Assembly: GCF_947179165.1 (NCBI RefSeq)
Contig: NC_077244.1
Span: 11,999,449 to 12,063,448 of the forward strand
DNA: 64,000 nt
Origin: Solanum dulcamara
Taxonomy: Eukaryota; Streptophyta; Magnoliopsida; Solanales; Solanaceae
Reading direction: 5' to 3'
The notes beneath the pieces were generated by a model, which was not told where the DNA came from, ran no database searches, and worked only from the letters and a program-made list of their open reading frames with translations. Below, piece after piece: positions 1 through 12,158 of the stretch. Position 1 is the stretch's first letter; the number at the start of each line of letters is the position of its first letter. The translations under genes were made by a program, and so were the position numbers.

Positions 1-1671
1 CATCGTCCATGAAATCAAAATCCTCCATTAAATTTTCAAAATCATCCTTTGTAATTAATTTTATTTATTATTAGGTCCCTCCTCCACACCTATAAATACT
101 CACCTTATTTCCTTATTTTTATTCATCAAGTTTTCTTAAGCAACTCTTCTCTCTATACACTTCTTTACTCATTCTCAAATATAGTTTTAGTTTTAGTAGT
201 ATAAAAAATACTCTTCCGGTGATTCTTATACTCCGGGTAGTACACAAAATTCTCCAGCAAGAAGAAAAGGCTAGGGATCCAAGTTCCAATTCGGAGTAAA
301 ACTTCCGATTTAAGGTATGTAAGGCTTTCATAGCATCGGATTGAGTTCGTCCATGCACCCAATATTTAAATTTATTATGATTGAGTTATGGTTGAGTTTT
401 ATCCAAATCTCGAATTCTAAATGAATTAATTCTTCTTCTATTGAGTTAGATATATTTATGCATTAATATTATTATTATTGTTATCTCTCATATTATTGAA
501 ATTATTGTTCATGGATACTTTCCCATGAATCCTAATTGATTTGATGTTCATGAATATTTTTACACATATTTTGAGTAAAGATGTTGGCTTTTTAATATTT
601 CCATTGATAAAAAAAAGTGATGTGAATTAATACTATATATGTATTTTATTGAGTTTTGAAAGAACAAATGAGTTGATTTTAATTGAATTTGAGTAAATGA
701 TATTTTGAGTAAGATGTTTTGATGAGATGTAAATGATATTTTTGAAGTATAATGATTGATGAAGAGGTAATGAGATGAGTTTGATGATTTAAATTAAAGT
801 CCAATGAGACTAGATAATGAGATTAATATGAGCACATATTTTAGGAGTAGTATTGAGCACCGAGTTGGATAAGAGTTTAATTGACTCAAACTCCAAAACT
901 ACGTAGCCAACGTGGGAGGGAGGTTATGCCTCTTAAGTCCCAAAAAGAGGACTTTGATGAGTGGATCCAAGATAGTGATGTCCTTTACCTTGGCAAGGTA
1001 TTGGATGGATATGACAATGACATCACTTCATTGTATCATCGCTAGCTCATAAGTGATGGTTGTCGGTTAGAGAAACTCCCAACTGAGTAAGCATTTCTTA
1101 TTATTATTTTAAATTTGCATTACATATTAATGTTAAGATGATGTTGAGTTCTGAGATGAGTTTTCCTGAGAGGAATTTCTTGATATATGTCCTTACCTTC
1201 CTACCATTTTACATACTCGTACATTCCACGTACTGACGTCATTCGACCTGCATCATTTTATGATGCAAATACAGGTGTTAGAGATCCTCAACAGGCGCAT
1301 CATTGAAGATCATTATTTTTCAGCTATTTGGTGAGTCCTTCTTGTATTCGGAGGAACTCTCTATCCTTTTATTATTTTTGAGTATTATGTTTCTTTTAAG
1401 GTAGTCATGGACATGTCATTGGCACCATCTAAGAGTATTAGAGGCTTTATAGACAGAGTTTGATGATATAATCAGAGTAGTTCTCCTTAGAAACTACTTC
1501 TTCTAAGAATTATCTATTTTTCCTTTGATGTTGATGATGACAAGCCCACATTAGTATTCTTAAGTCTTCCGGTGATGCACAAATGAGTAATGAGACCAAG
1601 TGGTTCTCTCGTAAGCCAGAGATAGTTTTTGAGTGCCAGCCACGCCTAGGGTATCCTCTCGGAGTGTGACA
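1..1671 (+). mobile_element. LTR of a Ty3/gypsy-type element, 5' end cut by the window edge
   Basis: The sequence is non-coding and plus-oriented. A TATA box (TATAAATA) lies at 91-98. The stretch around it is mirrored, in reverse complement, in the solo LTR at 15019-17605, whose TATA lies at 17035-17042, so the two belong to one family. The right end, GGAGTGTGACA at 1661-1671, has the usual terminal CA and the TGACA ending seen in the other LTRs of this window. No internal coding region follows, so this is a solo or truncated LTR. The start lies outside the window and no target-site duplication can be checked. Confidence 0.7.
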
Positions 1672-2748
1672 AATTCTCAATGAAGTTATGGATTCTTATG
1701 AATCACCAAATAGATGAGCTATTCCTAATCTAATTTAAAGATGGATTGATAGGAAGTTACTACCTTACCCTAATATGTTATGATTATGTTTTAATGAGTT
1801 TCCATTGGTATATTGAATAAGCACCGAGAGAACATCTAGGTGGGTAGGTCGGATAATGCAATTGGATAACCAAGGGAATCCTAGTAGCAACTTAAAGTTC
1901 CAAACTATGTTGCCTACGTAGGTTGCCTTCATGGCCTATCTAGTGGATCTACATAGCCTAGTTGAGTTGAGTTGAGATACCTTTAGAGTATGCCCTGGTA
2001 CGATAGCCTTCCCTATTTTGATGCACGAGTCATCGGCCTGTCTTGATTCAGGAGTCATCATATTCTATGTAATAACTCATATGGTCTTAGTTGTCGGTTA
2101 TAGGTCCTATTCCACACAAGTTCACGTTAAAGCCATGAGATTTCAAGTTATGAGTTCGAAGTTGAAGTTCTTATGATATGGGTTAACTATGAGTTCCATA
2201 TGTTTTAAGTTGCTTTTAAACTATACTCATGTTCATTATATTTTTCATGCATTCTATGACATATTGATTACGTTCTTTACTTGTTCATGCATACCTCACG
2301 TATATTCAAACGTACTAACACATATTTTCCCTACATTGTCTCGTAATGCAGGGATGGATGACACGTATGATCACCCCACTCGTGGCTAAAGATTTGCTTT
2401 AGATTTTAAAGAAGTTGGTGAGTCCTCATTCTACCAAGGACAAGACTTTTATTCATGTTACTATTGTTTACACTTTCTTCTATTCTTAGGGTGAGGTAGG
2501 AGCTTTTCCTAAGCCTCCATCAAAGACTAGACTAGAGGCATGTTTAGAGGATACTCATTGGTGTAGTCTGGATTGGACGTTATAGAGTTGATTTCCCTTA
2601 GTCCTATTCCCCACTTAATGATTACTTCCACTCATCTTTATATTTTTCTTTACCTTATGTATGCGATTTATGCTAAGATGGCTTATGATTGGGGTCCTTC
2701 GCAACCCGATCATCGTCTTATGACTAGGCCGTAGGTCGGGTCATGACA
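1672..2748 (+). mobile_element. 3' half of a gypsy LTR
   Basis: This is plus-oriented LTR sequence running from mid-LTR to an LTR end (GTCGGGTCATGACA, ending at 2748). It contains the block with GGAATCCTAGTAGCAAC and TTGCCTACGTAGG near 1870-1930, which recurs in the LTRs at 29448-31623 (reverse) and 42607-44855. The 5' half is absent on its left. The next block (2749-3988) is a 5' LTR half in the opposite orientation, starting at about the same point of the LTR. A local inversion is one explanation; two independent truncated copies are the other. Confidence 0.6.
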
Positions 2749-3988
2749 AATAATAATAGATATCAATCTATCTTTATAAACACAACATAAGAATAGCTCA
2801 TCTATAAACTTCATCATAGAAAAATCATAAGAATAGCTCATTAACTTGCTTGATTCATATAGAATCCATGAATTGGTGAGAATTTTCCTTATCACCTCTT
2901 TTAACATGATTGTGCAAGATTTGTTGTTTTGCACCATAAAGTTTTCTTATAGAATCATACAAATATCATTCATAACTTCTCTCTTAAACATCTTCGAATA
3001 TCATTCATAGAGCTTCCATTGAAATAACTTGAAAATCATAATCATAACTCATAACTCATGCTTGAAACTAGCATATATCATAGGTTTTTGAAATTCATCT
3101 TGAAATCATGCAATGTAATGTGAATTATGAATAATTAGGTTAATAGCATTAAAATATATCATAATTTAGAAGACTCGATGCAAATCATGAAATTAGGGCT
3201 TTTAAAAGAAGAAATCATAAGAGATTTAAGAAAAAATAATTTGGATCCCACGGGTGAAAGGGACAAAGGATAAATCATCACATACCTTGACCTTTAGAAG
3301 ATCTAAATTGAAGATAATTGAAGCGTGACCTTGAAGAAATCCTTAGAATTTACTTGAGAAAGAATGAGACTTGGAGAGCACACTTTTAGAGAAGATTTTG
3401 ATACAGAGTGTTAGGGTGAGAATGAGAGGGTTAGGAGGGCTTAGGGTAGTTAATAGGTTAGCATAAACTCCCAGAAATGGTTCACATTCATTAATGAAAA
3501 TATAGGAAATGACCAAACTACGCTCAATTTTAAACTAAAATGACACCTGGATGGGGTACCCACCACAGTCTGTATACCTTACCAAGGCCAGTGGTGGTGA
3601 TCGTGGTCTTGGAATTAAAATTTGGAGAGCTGGAGTTCTGAAGGGTGACCTTCATGAAGGTCACCACGGAATGTGGTGTCCACCACATCTCGTGGTGCCT
3701 TCCCGTGGTAGGCACCCTGAATAGGGGCTTGAGGAGTTGGGCTTTACGGACCACACTACAGCTCGTGGTTAGCACCGTGGGCTGTGAAGCCATTTGTGGT
3801 CCCTCCTCCAACTTTTCCTTTTAATTGGTGGCCTTTCATGGTCACTCTTCATGGCTTATGGAGAGCACTACAGGCTGTGAAGGGGATCGTGAGGCTCTTA
3901 AAGGATCATCTAATGCCAAAATCTGAGCTTTTTTGAGAAACTTCCTTTGAACCTCATTTTCTAACTTTCCAACTTTTAGGGTCTTACA
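2749..3988 (-). mobile_element. 5' half of a gypsy LTR, reverse orientation
   Basis: Read on the minus strand, this begins with the typical LTR start TGTAAGACCCTAAAAGTTGG at 3988 and runs to about 2749. Its upstream part (3540-3860) is packed with imperfect palindromes of the CCACGG/CCGTGG type, for example CACCACATCTCGTGGTG at 3681-3697. The LTR start interrupts an integrase reading frame that continues to the right (3989 onward), so it was inserted into the pol gene of a reverse-strand chromovirus. The matching half of that integrase is not seen on the left. Confidence 0.65.
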
Positions 3989-5780
3989 ATCTTTGAGACC
4001 ATCAACACTTGGAACATATAACCTTACTTGATACCTCAACACTCTATCTTCCCCTTGCCGAAAGCCATCACGTTTTTCTTATGAAAATCATTTTTCAGTT
4101 GGAGGAGAATATGATCTTGGTTCTGCTTATCTTTTACTTCAACCACTAGTGAATATTTGGCTCCATTCTGAACAATAACACCTCTCTCACTGGAATCCAC
4201 AAGACAAACTCCCAAATGTGTGAGTCTATGCACTTCTTTGGCTAACTCTTTCTTCCCCTCCTCAACATGAGTGGTATTCCCCATGGACATCCTACTAAGA
4301 GCATCAGCAACAACATAAACTTTACCTGGATGGTAGAGAATACTCATGCCATAGTCCTTAAGAAACTCAAGCCATCTCCTCTGTCTCAAGTTCAAATCTT
4401 TCTAGCTAAACATATACTATAAGCTCTTCTAATCTATGAACACATAAACATGCACACCATAAAGGTAATGACACCAAATCTTGAGTGTAAATGCTACCGC
4501 TACCAACTCTAGATCATGAGTCAACTAATTCCTCTCGTGAATCTTAAATTGTCTTGAAACATAATCTATGACTTTGCCTTTTTTTCATCAACACATAACC
4601 CAATCCAACTTTGGATGCAACCCAATATATGATGAAACCATTTTTTCCCTTGGATAGGGACAAAACTGGAGCAGTAGTCAACCACATTTTCAACTCTTGA
4701 AAGCTCTTCTCACAAGTATTGAATCATTGAAACTTAGTCTTTTTCTGAGTCAACTTGGTCAATAGTGACGATATGGATGAAAATCCTTTAACAAATCTCT
4801 TATAATTACCACCCAAACCCTAGAAACTTCTTATGTCACTAGGTCTGGGCAAGTTCTTTACGGCTTCAATCTTCTGTGAGTCAACTCGAATGTCATTACT
4901 AGAAATAATGTGGCCTAAGAATGTCACAGATGCAAACCAAAACTCATATTTTGAAAACTTAGCATACAACCCCTTTTCCTTGAGAGTTTGGAGAACAATT
5001 CTAAAATGGTTGACATGCTCCTCCTCATTCCTCAAGTAAATCATGATGTTATCGATAAATATGATAACAAACATGTGTAGGTACTACTTAAATACTCTAT
5101 TCATTAAGTCCATAAATTCTACAGGAGTGATAGCCAAACTAAAGGACATAACTAAGAACTTATAGTGACCATACATGATTCTGAAGGCTGTCTTCAGGAT
5201 TTCACAATCTCTTACTTTCAACTGATGATAACTTGATTTGTAGTCTATCTTGGAGAAACAACCTGAAGTTGGTCAAATAGATCATCGATTATCAGAAAGG
5301 GATATTTATTATTTATAATGACCTTATTCAATTGACGATAGTCAATTCACATTCTCAAGGACCTATCTTTCTTGCATATGAATAAGACATGAGTTCCCCA
5401 AGGGGAGACACTTAGCCTAATGAACACCTTATCTAGAAGATCTTTTAACTGTTCTTTTAGCTCCTTTAACTTTGTAGGAGCCATTCTATATGGTGGAATA
5501 GAAATAGGTTGAGTATCGGGAAGAATATCTATTCCAAAGTTTATCTCCCTATCCAAAGGGACTCTAGGTAAATCCTTGAGAAAGACTTCTGGAAACTTAT
5601 TTACTATAGGAATTAACTGAAGGATAGTGTCTCAACACTGTCATCTCTAACTCAAAAAAGGTGGTAGATACACCCCTTAAAAACTAACTTTCTAGCCTTA
5701 AGGTATGAGATGAATCCTTCATTTACTGTAATATGGATACTACTCACCTACTATCTACAAATATGCACATGATTTGATGA
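3989..5780 (-). pseudogene. Decayed chromovirus pol: reverse transcriptase, RNase H and start of integrase
   Basis: Read on the minus strand from about 5780 down, this shows the protease-RT linker and the RT N-terminus (5347-5556, with a [20 protein letters not shown] stretch). The RT palm follows (4820-5074), then the RNase H end with an ADALSRMS motif (near 4290). It stops a few residues into the integrase at 3995. In the palm the second aspartate of the FIDD motif is Asn (codon 5048-5050), which would abolish polymerisation. There are many stops and frameshifts between blocks. The 3' side is cut off by an LTR at 3988 and the 5' side by the Athila-like element near 5786. It is a dead remnant of the same broad lineage as the element at 38652-42606. 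Confidence 0.85.
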
Positions 5781-5785
5781 AGAGC

Positions 5786-6770
5786 TTTGACCAGTGCCAA
5801 AGGCAGGGGAACATATCTAGGCATCAAGTGTTGCCTATGACACCAATCCTGAAAGTGAAATTTTTTGATACATGAGGCATCAATTTCATGGGGCCATTCT
5901 TGAGCTCATATAGGATGAAGTACATTCTTGTGGCAGTTGACTATGTCATAAAATTGGTGGAAGTGGTCTCCTTACCAGATAATGAGCGCAAGAGTGTGCG
6001 CAAGAGTATTGCTGGTTTTTTAGAAGCAACATCTTTCCTAGGTTTGGGACTCCTAGGGTTATCATCAGTGATGGGTATTTTCATTTCTTCTATAAGATCT
6101 TTCGGATTCTTCTGGGAAAATACGTTTTGCATCAACACAAGGTAGCCACTCTATATCACCCCCAATCTAGTGGGCAAGTCGAGAGTCAAACCACAAAATC
6201 AAGAAGATTCTGGCCAAGTCTGTGAATGCTAATAGGACTGATTGGGCTAGGAAGCTGGATGATGCTCTATGGGCGTATCGGACAGCTTTCAAAACACCCA
6301 TTGGTATGTCCCCATACCAGTTAGTGTTTGGAAAGGCATGTCATTTTCCTGTAGATCTAGACATAAGGCATTGTGGGCCCTGAAAAAGTTTAACCTAAGC
6401 TGGAGTAAAGCTGTGCAGATGAGGCTAGATCAAATCAATGAGATCGATGAGTTTCCCTTATATGCGTATGAAAGTGCTTCTCTTTACAAAGAGCGGATAA
6501 AACTGCATCATGACAGGCATATTGAGAAGCGCAAATTCAATATTGGGGACAAAGTGTTGCTGTTTAATTCTAAGTTGAGGTTGTTCCCAAGAAAGCTGTA
6601 GTCAAAATGGCCTGGAACTTTCACTATGACACAGGTATTTTTTTATGTACTATAGATCTAGAATCTCAAGATGATCATAGGTTCAAAGAGAACGGACAGC
6701 GTGTGAAACTATACTTAGGATCCCCTAAAGAATGGAAAATTGTTGAAGAGCTCTAGCTTTATAAATTCTG
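5786..6770 (+). pseudogene. Integrase remnant of the Athila/Tat-like element
   Basis: The block starts in the integrase zinc-finger tail (a DQCQRQGNISRH stretch near 5789) and runs through the core. The first aspartate is at INFMGP (near 5880), the second at the ISDG-like motif near 6065, and the glutamate in SGQVES near 6180. The C-terminal [21 protein letters not shown] region (6269-6601) and a tail ending KEWKIVEEL near 6755 follow. The catalytic residues are still readable, but they sit in different frames, so the gene is dead. The post-pol stretch (6780-6920) has the ATCAGGCGCT-type repeat typical of the end of pol in this lineage. Confidence 0.8.
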
Positions 6771-8099
6771 AGTAGTCAAGGAATCTACGTAGTGCCGCGA
6801 TAATAAATCAGGCGCTACATGGAAGGCAAGCCATGGAGAAAACCTTCACAAAGTCTGAGTAGTGGAGTTATCGGTGTCGTGTTGCAATGTTAAATCAAGC
6901 GCTGCTTGGGAAGCAACACAAGGATTGTATGTATAGTAGATATGTTATATTTTAATATTTATGGTTTTTATAGAGTCACGGTGTGTTCTATGAGTGCAGG
7001 GTGTCTCAAAGGAGGAGAACAAAACATTGAAAATTATCAAAGGTTTCCCACCATGGACACCTACACAGACCATATAGGGCACCACGTCTCGTGGTAGAGT
7101 GGTGTAATGAGAATATGTTTAAGGAACTTTAGGATTACAGGAGGGATTATGGCTCGTAACGAACTTCACAGACAGTTTTGCCTTCCCTAAATCCCAAGTA
7201 AGGTCACTCACCTTTTCTCCAAGACCATCACTACAAGAGGGATTATGGCCCATGAAAAACTTCACGGACCATTTTGCCTACCATGAATCCCAGGTGAGGC
7301 TCCTTGCTTTTTAAAGCCAAGTCCCATACCAAGATAGAGAATATAGCCTGTGGTGCTCTTCATGAGTCGACATCACAGATCGTACAACCTAAGCATCCAT
7401 CTAAATATTAGCCCGACCCGATCTAAATTAATCAGGGTTATTAGGCTTATAACCTAATTGCACCCAAATTTGGGTCATTCTCATCTTCTCCACTATGAGC
7501 CAAAGCAAAGAACACCCCTCCGATCCCTTGTCATGAAAACCCTTACACTTTCCATCAATTTATATTACAAGTAGTGTTTTGTGTACATATCATCACTCAT
7601 CTTCGATTCCAATCACTGTGCTGACCCTGTTATTTATGCTACAAGCATAGTGTAACAAGTAGGTACATTTTTACCTTATTTGGGTTAATGTAAATTGGAA
7701 GTTGGGTCACAGTTAAAGATCATAAGCGCATAATTATTAGATAGTTTGGACTAGGTGTGTGTCTGTGAATGTGCATATTATGTTGGAATAGGGTGATTTT
7801 AATTCAGAAATTAGTAGTTTGAATTTGGTGTTGATTCATACTTGTAATTGCTTAAGAATGAATTTATGATTAATGATTTGTACACTTGTGTGGTTCAATA
7901 TGCTGAATATGCTTCCAATGTAGTGAATATTTAGCTGTGAAATAAGAGGTTGGGGATGATGACGGGACTGATAGGTTAGGGATGACGACCTTCACCACAA
8001 ACTATATTGAACTTCACGATCCGTGGTGGTGGCCCATTGTCTCCACTTCTAAAATGTTCTTAGTGAGGGATCACAGACGACATCATGGACCGTGAACTT

Positions 8100-8116
8100 C
8101 ACCACGGTCCGTGGTG
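8100..8116. repeat. Perfect 17-bp palindrome CACCACGGTCCGTGGTG
   Basis: Eight bases on each side of a central T are exact reverse complements. Its 15-base core differs only at the centre from the palindrome at 50930-50944, in a different retroelement lineage. Confidence 0.9.
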
Positions 8117-8191
8117 TTATTCCGTGATACTAACACTTAGAAAATTTTTAGGGAGCTTCAAGAAGCCTAGATTCTGGAATAATCACGGAAC

Positions 8192-8210
8192 CCTTCACGG
8201 CCCGTGAAGG
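8192..8210. repeat. Perfect 19-bp palindrome CCTTCACGGCCCGTGAAGG
   Basis: Nine bases flank a central C as exact reverse complements. It lies in the Athila-like spacer about 75 bp after the 8100-8116 palindrome. Confidence 0.9.
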
Positions 8211-8433
8211 TCCACCATATTGAAAAATGTTGAAATTTTTTTGAAAAAACTGATAATCCCAAAAGAGTTTTATTTTAGTTTCTTCTTGCAACCACCCTAT
8301 GATAGATTGAGCGACATCATTTCTTAAGGGTTATTGTCTTGCTTGTATAAAACACGAGGAAGTGTGAGTACCCATTTAAATTCATCGCATCATCTTGAAA
8401 AGTAACTAACCACTTGTCACTTCCACGGGTACT

Positions 8434-10587
8434 ATGGCACGACCACGCACCAAGAATGTATCCCAATCCCAACTTTACGACTCCACATCCGAGGAATAAG
8501 TCAGAGAAAGAGTCGGGAAGTGATGCATCCATGGATATAAAGTTCACGTTTCCACCACTATCTCTCCTCACATATCTCCCACTATGAGATATAAGAAAGT
8601 TGTTGAGGCTGATACCACTACCTTCCAGTCTGAAGCAGGGGTAGTTGACTCAGCCAATGAGGTAAGCGGGGATGAGGCATAATCCGGTGAGGAGGGTAAT
8701 AAAGCTACTGTAGCTGGCAGTGATAAATATATACTGGATGATATTGAGAAGATTTCCCATGAGTGGGAGAGTGACCCAGTTGCACGCCATAAACTTATTG
8801 ATTTTCTGATAAATAGGTGGTTTGTTTCAGGTCAGAATGATATCTTTGCCAATGGGCTAAGCAAAGGGTCCAAAGGGTTGACTAAATGACATATTGTGCT
8901 AGAGGTTTGGGTGATCACTAATAATCTCTCCACCCTACCTGTGCTAAAATATCTATTCTTCAAGCATCACTTTGAGTGGATGATGAAGGACTCGGGATAT
9001 TATGGTGAAAATCTAGTCTGGGAGTTCTATTCTTCTTATGCCACTGCGATGATGAATGCAATGCCTGAAGAGACCTTGAAAAAGAAGAAAAAGGCCTTGG
9101 AATTGAAATCACCACCTGAATGAAGTCAAAGTTCATTGAAAAGAAGTCGATATCTTTGAGACCACAATCAACAGGTTCCAATATGGTCCAAAATTTTACA
9201 TCGATGTTCGAATGGGTCTCTATAATCGCCGACACCATGTGGTTAGTGATGAGAAAAGGGTAAGCAACCATGAGGAGAGACAGTAGACTATGATGTGGAT
9301 TGCCAGCCACATTGCAATTAAGGGTGTAAATGCACCTTGGGTAACTAACCCTAGGCAATTTACCACTAAGGCTTCTCTCACTTTTTAGACTAAATTTTGG
9401 TGGGCCATTATCCGTGCTCGCCTCCAACCAATAGAAAATGACAACACTCTCCACCCACACAAGCGTCACTAGTAGCTTATAGTATGGCTTATTTTAGACT
9501 ACACAGTGGTCGGCTAATTGCGGTCAAAATTAGGGATCGAGCATTTAATGAGTGGGCTAGACTTTTATTCCAATGTTTAATCAAAAAGTTGTGTGAGTTC
9601 GTTGTACCTCGGTATGCCAATACTTTGAAAAGCGCATCACAACAACAAAGTCTACAAATGTGGCATTAATAAAGGATTTGGACAACCCAATGTATAAGGA
9701 GAGTCGAGTTGACCTATTGGGCTAGTCACTATGCCCATAAGTCCAGCCCCTCCTGCTCTAGCTTTGGAGGGTGATACTTTTGTCCCTTCGATGAAGGAGG
9801 ATGCAGAGAAGACTGAAGGTGACACCAGGACTACCCCTTCTATTCCCGCAACTTTAAGTATGATGGCCATTGTTCTTTATGCACTCCTAAAGCAATTGGT
9901 ACAAGATCAGTGATATACATAGGCATTGATGGATTGGGTGATTGAGCAGCTACCTAGGGTGGTCCATATGCAGATAAAGTAGGAGGCAACTCAGCTTTGC
10001 ACTGAGCTCAGGTAGGAGATTACACTAGAACAGGGTCGCGTAAATGGCCTTAAGGCACATATTCCTACTCAAAGTGGTCATTTAGGTGATGAGGGTGTCA
10101 CATACATGCAGGAAGATCTAGTTACCTTACAAGAGTCCGCGGGTAAATTGAAAGAAAAATCATACTCTGATGTCTCTACTAGTGCTACAGATCTTTGCTC
10201 CAGCTATTATCAACACCTCCCACACCCATGTAGCTAGATGGGGTATGGGTCTCCATTTTAGCACCTGATCCTGATAAAAAGGGCAAAGGCAAGAAGCAGA
10301 GAAAGAGAGATGGCTCCCCTGACGAGACTGCAGGGCTGAGAAGAAAGAACTAAAGAGAGCTAGGTGTGGCTCCGAAAAGGAAGCCTAGGAGAAAGAAGAT
10401 CTACATAGACAACATCTTGAGGCTGCTAAGGTTGGCAGCTGCAATCCCGTCTCCTGTTGTGACTGCAAGTGAGATGTCTCCCAGCACGATTATTCCTATT
10501 ACAGTAGATGACCCTTTGAGAGAGCCTATATCATTGAGTACACTGGCATATGCTTGGGATACTACACCACTACCGACTAATTTCTAG
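8434..10587 (+). pseudogene. Extra ORF of the Athila-like element (plant-transposon-type protein), broken
   Basis: A plausible start is the ATG at 8434 (MARPRTKN...). The reading continues in pieces to the stop at 10585-10587 and is interrupted by many stops and shifts. Recognisable parts are an acidic N-terminal region (8580-8790), a WESDPVARHKLIDFLINRWF block near 8765-8825, a GENLVWEFYSSYATAM block (8896-9123), a WVTNPRQFTTKASLTF block near 9340-9390, and a Pro/Thr-rich region with a helical, Gln-rich tail (9731-10240). A basic stretch comes near the end (10366-10400). This pattern resembles the 'putative plant transposon protein' often found between pol and the 3' LTR in Athila/Tat elements. 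Its molecular role is not known to me. The family call is from memory. Confidence 0.6.
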
Positions 10588-12158
10588 GGCGTCCTAGGTA
10601 TGATCACTTTCCTTGTATTTATTATTGAGCTTTTTGACATGCAATTGAGGACAATGCATAATTTTTTGATAGGGGTGGGCATCCTGACGCTTAGAGTTTT
10701 TTTGCCATGTTTCTTTTCTATCAATCGTATATCTAGTAGAAATGGCATGTTTAGATTATTTTTATATAAATACAAGAGTCTATAAAAGTATATAGTAGCC
10801 TGTGAAAAGAATGAGTCAAACTAAACAAAAATGACTCCCAACTGAAAATTTGGTGAAATACTATGTGATTTGTCTCGCTTGTGAAAACGGACTGGTTATG
10901 ATCTTTATAGGATATTGTACATATTGACCTATTCATCAAATTCTATCTAAGACTTGACTATGTTGATTAGTATTTAATAGTATAACATATGTGCCATGTG
11001 CGTGTGAGCTTAACTACTTAGTTCGAACAATGCATCTGTAAGCTAGAACTTTCCTGGTTTATCTCACTGAAATGATTGAATAGCTTGATTAGTATAGGAT
11101 CATAGGTTGTTGAAAATGTTTCACCTAGCCTAAATATAATTGACCAAATGAAGTTGTACCCTTTTGAACCAAAAAATTAAGCTTGAATAGACCTTTTCTT
11201 TGATCAAGCACAATCCACCTTCCCTTGTTGTCTGTGAATCTCTAATTTTGCCCTGATCCCCCAAGGACAATGTGTACCTAAACTCAGGCTAAAATCCTAG
11301 CTGAGGGTGGATACTATAGGGAGAAGCAGTCTGTGAACCTTTATCTTGGTTGTAGTCCCTCCTAGGAGAATGTGTACCTCAACTCAGGCCAAAAGCATAA
11401 GTTGAGAGTGGCTACTATAAGGAGAAGCAGAAAAGTTAGGGTATGAAAAGAATGGTGTGATGAGAATAAAATAAAAACATGGGTTGTAGTTGCAAGTGAA
11501 AGAAGGACATAAGTGCAAAATTGAGTAATAAAGAAAAAAAATGAATAAAAGTGGAAACCACTTCCGAGAAGAATGAAAGAGTGAATAAGGGAAAAATAAG
11601 AATTTAGGAGGTTGAAAAGAAGTAGCTAATTCAAAGTAGTGTCTAGAGGGGCAAAATAGTAACTTTTATCCTAAATGTATCCTACTTAAGTCCGAGCCTA
11701 CGTTACAAGCAAAGAAAGTCCTAATGTGATCCTAAAAGAGCTATTCGAAAGTGCAGTGTAGAAAATAAGGGCAAGCCTATGGTTTGTACATATGTATTGA
11801 TTAAATTTCATTTGTGAGTGTGAGTGAGTTCATCCCAGTCCATGTTCTATTTTTGCATACTATGCGAGAGACTTCTTTGTTGTGAGGGCACTATAATTAT
11901 ATTGTTGAGTTGCTATATTGACTAGTACATTGTTGTTTGTACTAACTTGGTTGACTATGAGTAGTGTGATATCATAAATCAATCCTTGTGAGTTAGTTGG
12001 ATAGCGAGTTTATTGTATTGTTGATTAAATTGAATAGAAGGGTCAGAGTTGATGTGTTGGGATGCTATATGTCTTCTTATAGTCGTTTGTTTTTTTGCAT
12101 CATGTTTTTTATATTTTGTGGCATTGCTTGAGGACAAACAATGGTTCTAAGTTGAGGA
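10588..12158 (+). other. 3' non-coding region and polypurine tract of the Athila-like element
   Basis: No coding sequence is seen. A block near 11220-11440 contains two related copies of a CAAGGACAATGTGTACCT / GGAGAATGTGTACCT motif. The end holds GCTTGAGGACAAACAATGG (12127-12145) followed by AAGTTGAGGA just before the LTR, the usual polypurine-tract context in this lineage. Confidence 0.6.

Larger units (their letters stand above)
6771..8433 (+). other. Non-coding spacer between integrase and extra ORF, with palindrome clusters
   Basis: No credible coding sequence is present. Two blocks of CACGG/CCGTG palindromes occur at about 7040-7390 and 7980-8215, including two perfect ones at 8100-8116 and 8192-8210. 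The same motif type occurs in the element's LTR (12340-12700). Confidence 0.6.

Noticed and set aside
3530..3811. Minus-strand frame of 93 codons with repeated V-V-T/T-T words
   Set aside because: The repeats come from the CCACGG palindromes of the LTR, not from a protein.
8960..9469. Minus-strand frame of 169 codons
   Set aside because: It is antisense to the Athila-like extra ORF, which is supported by sequence type and position; no recognisable protein.
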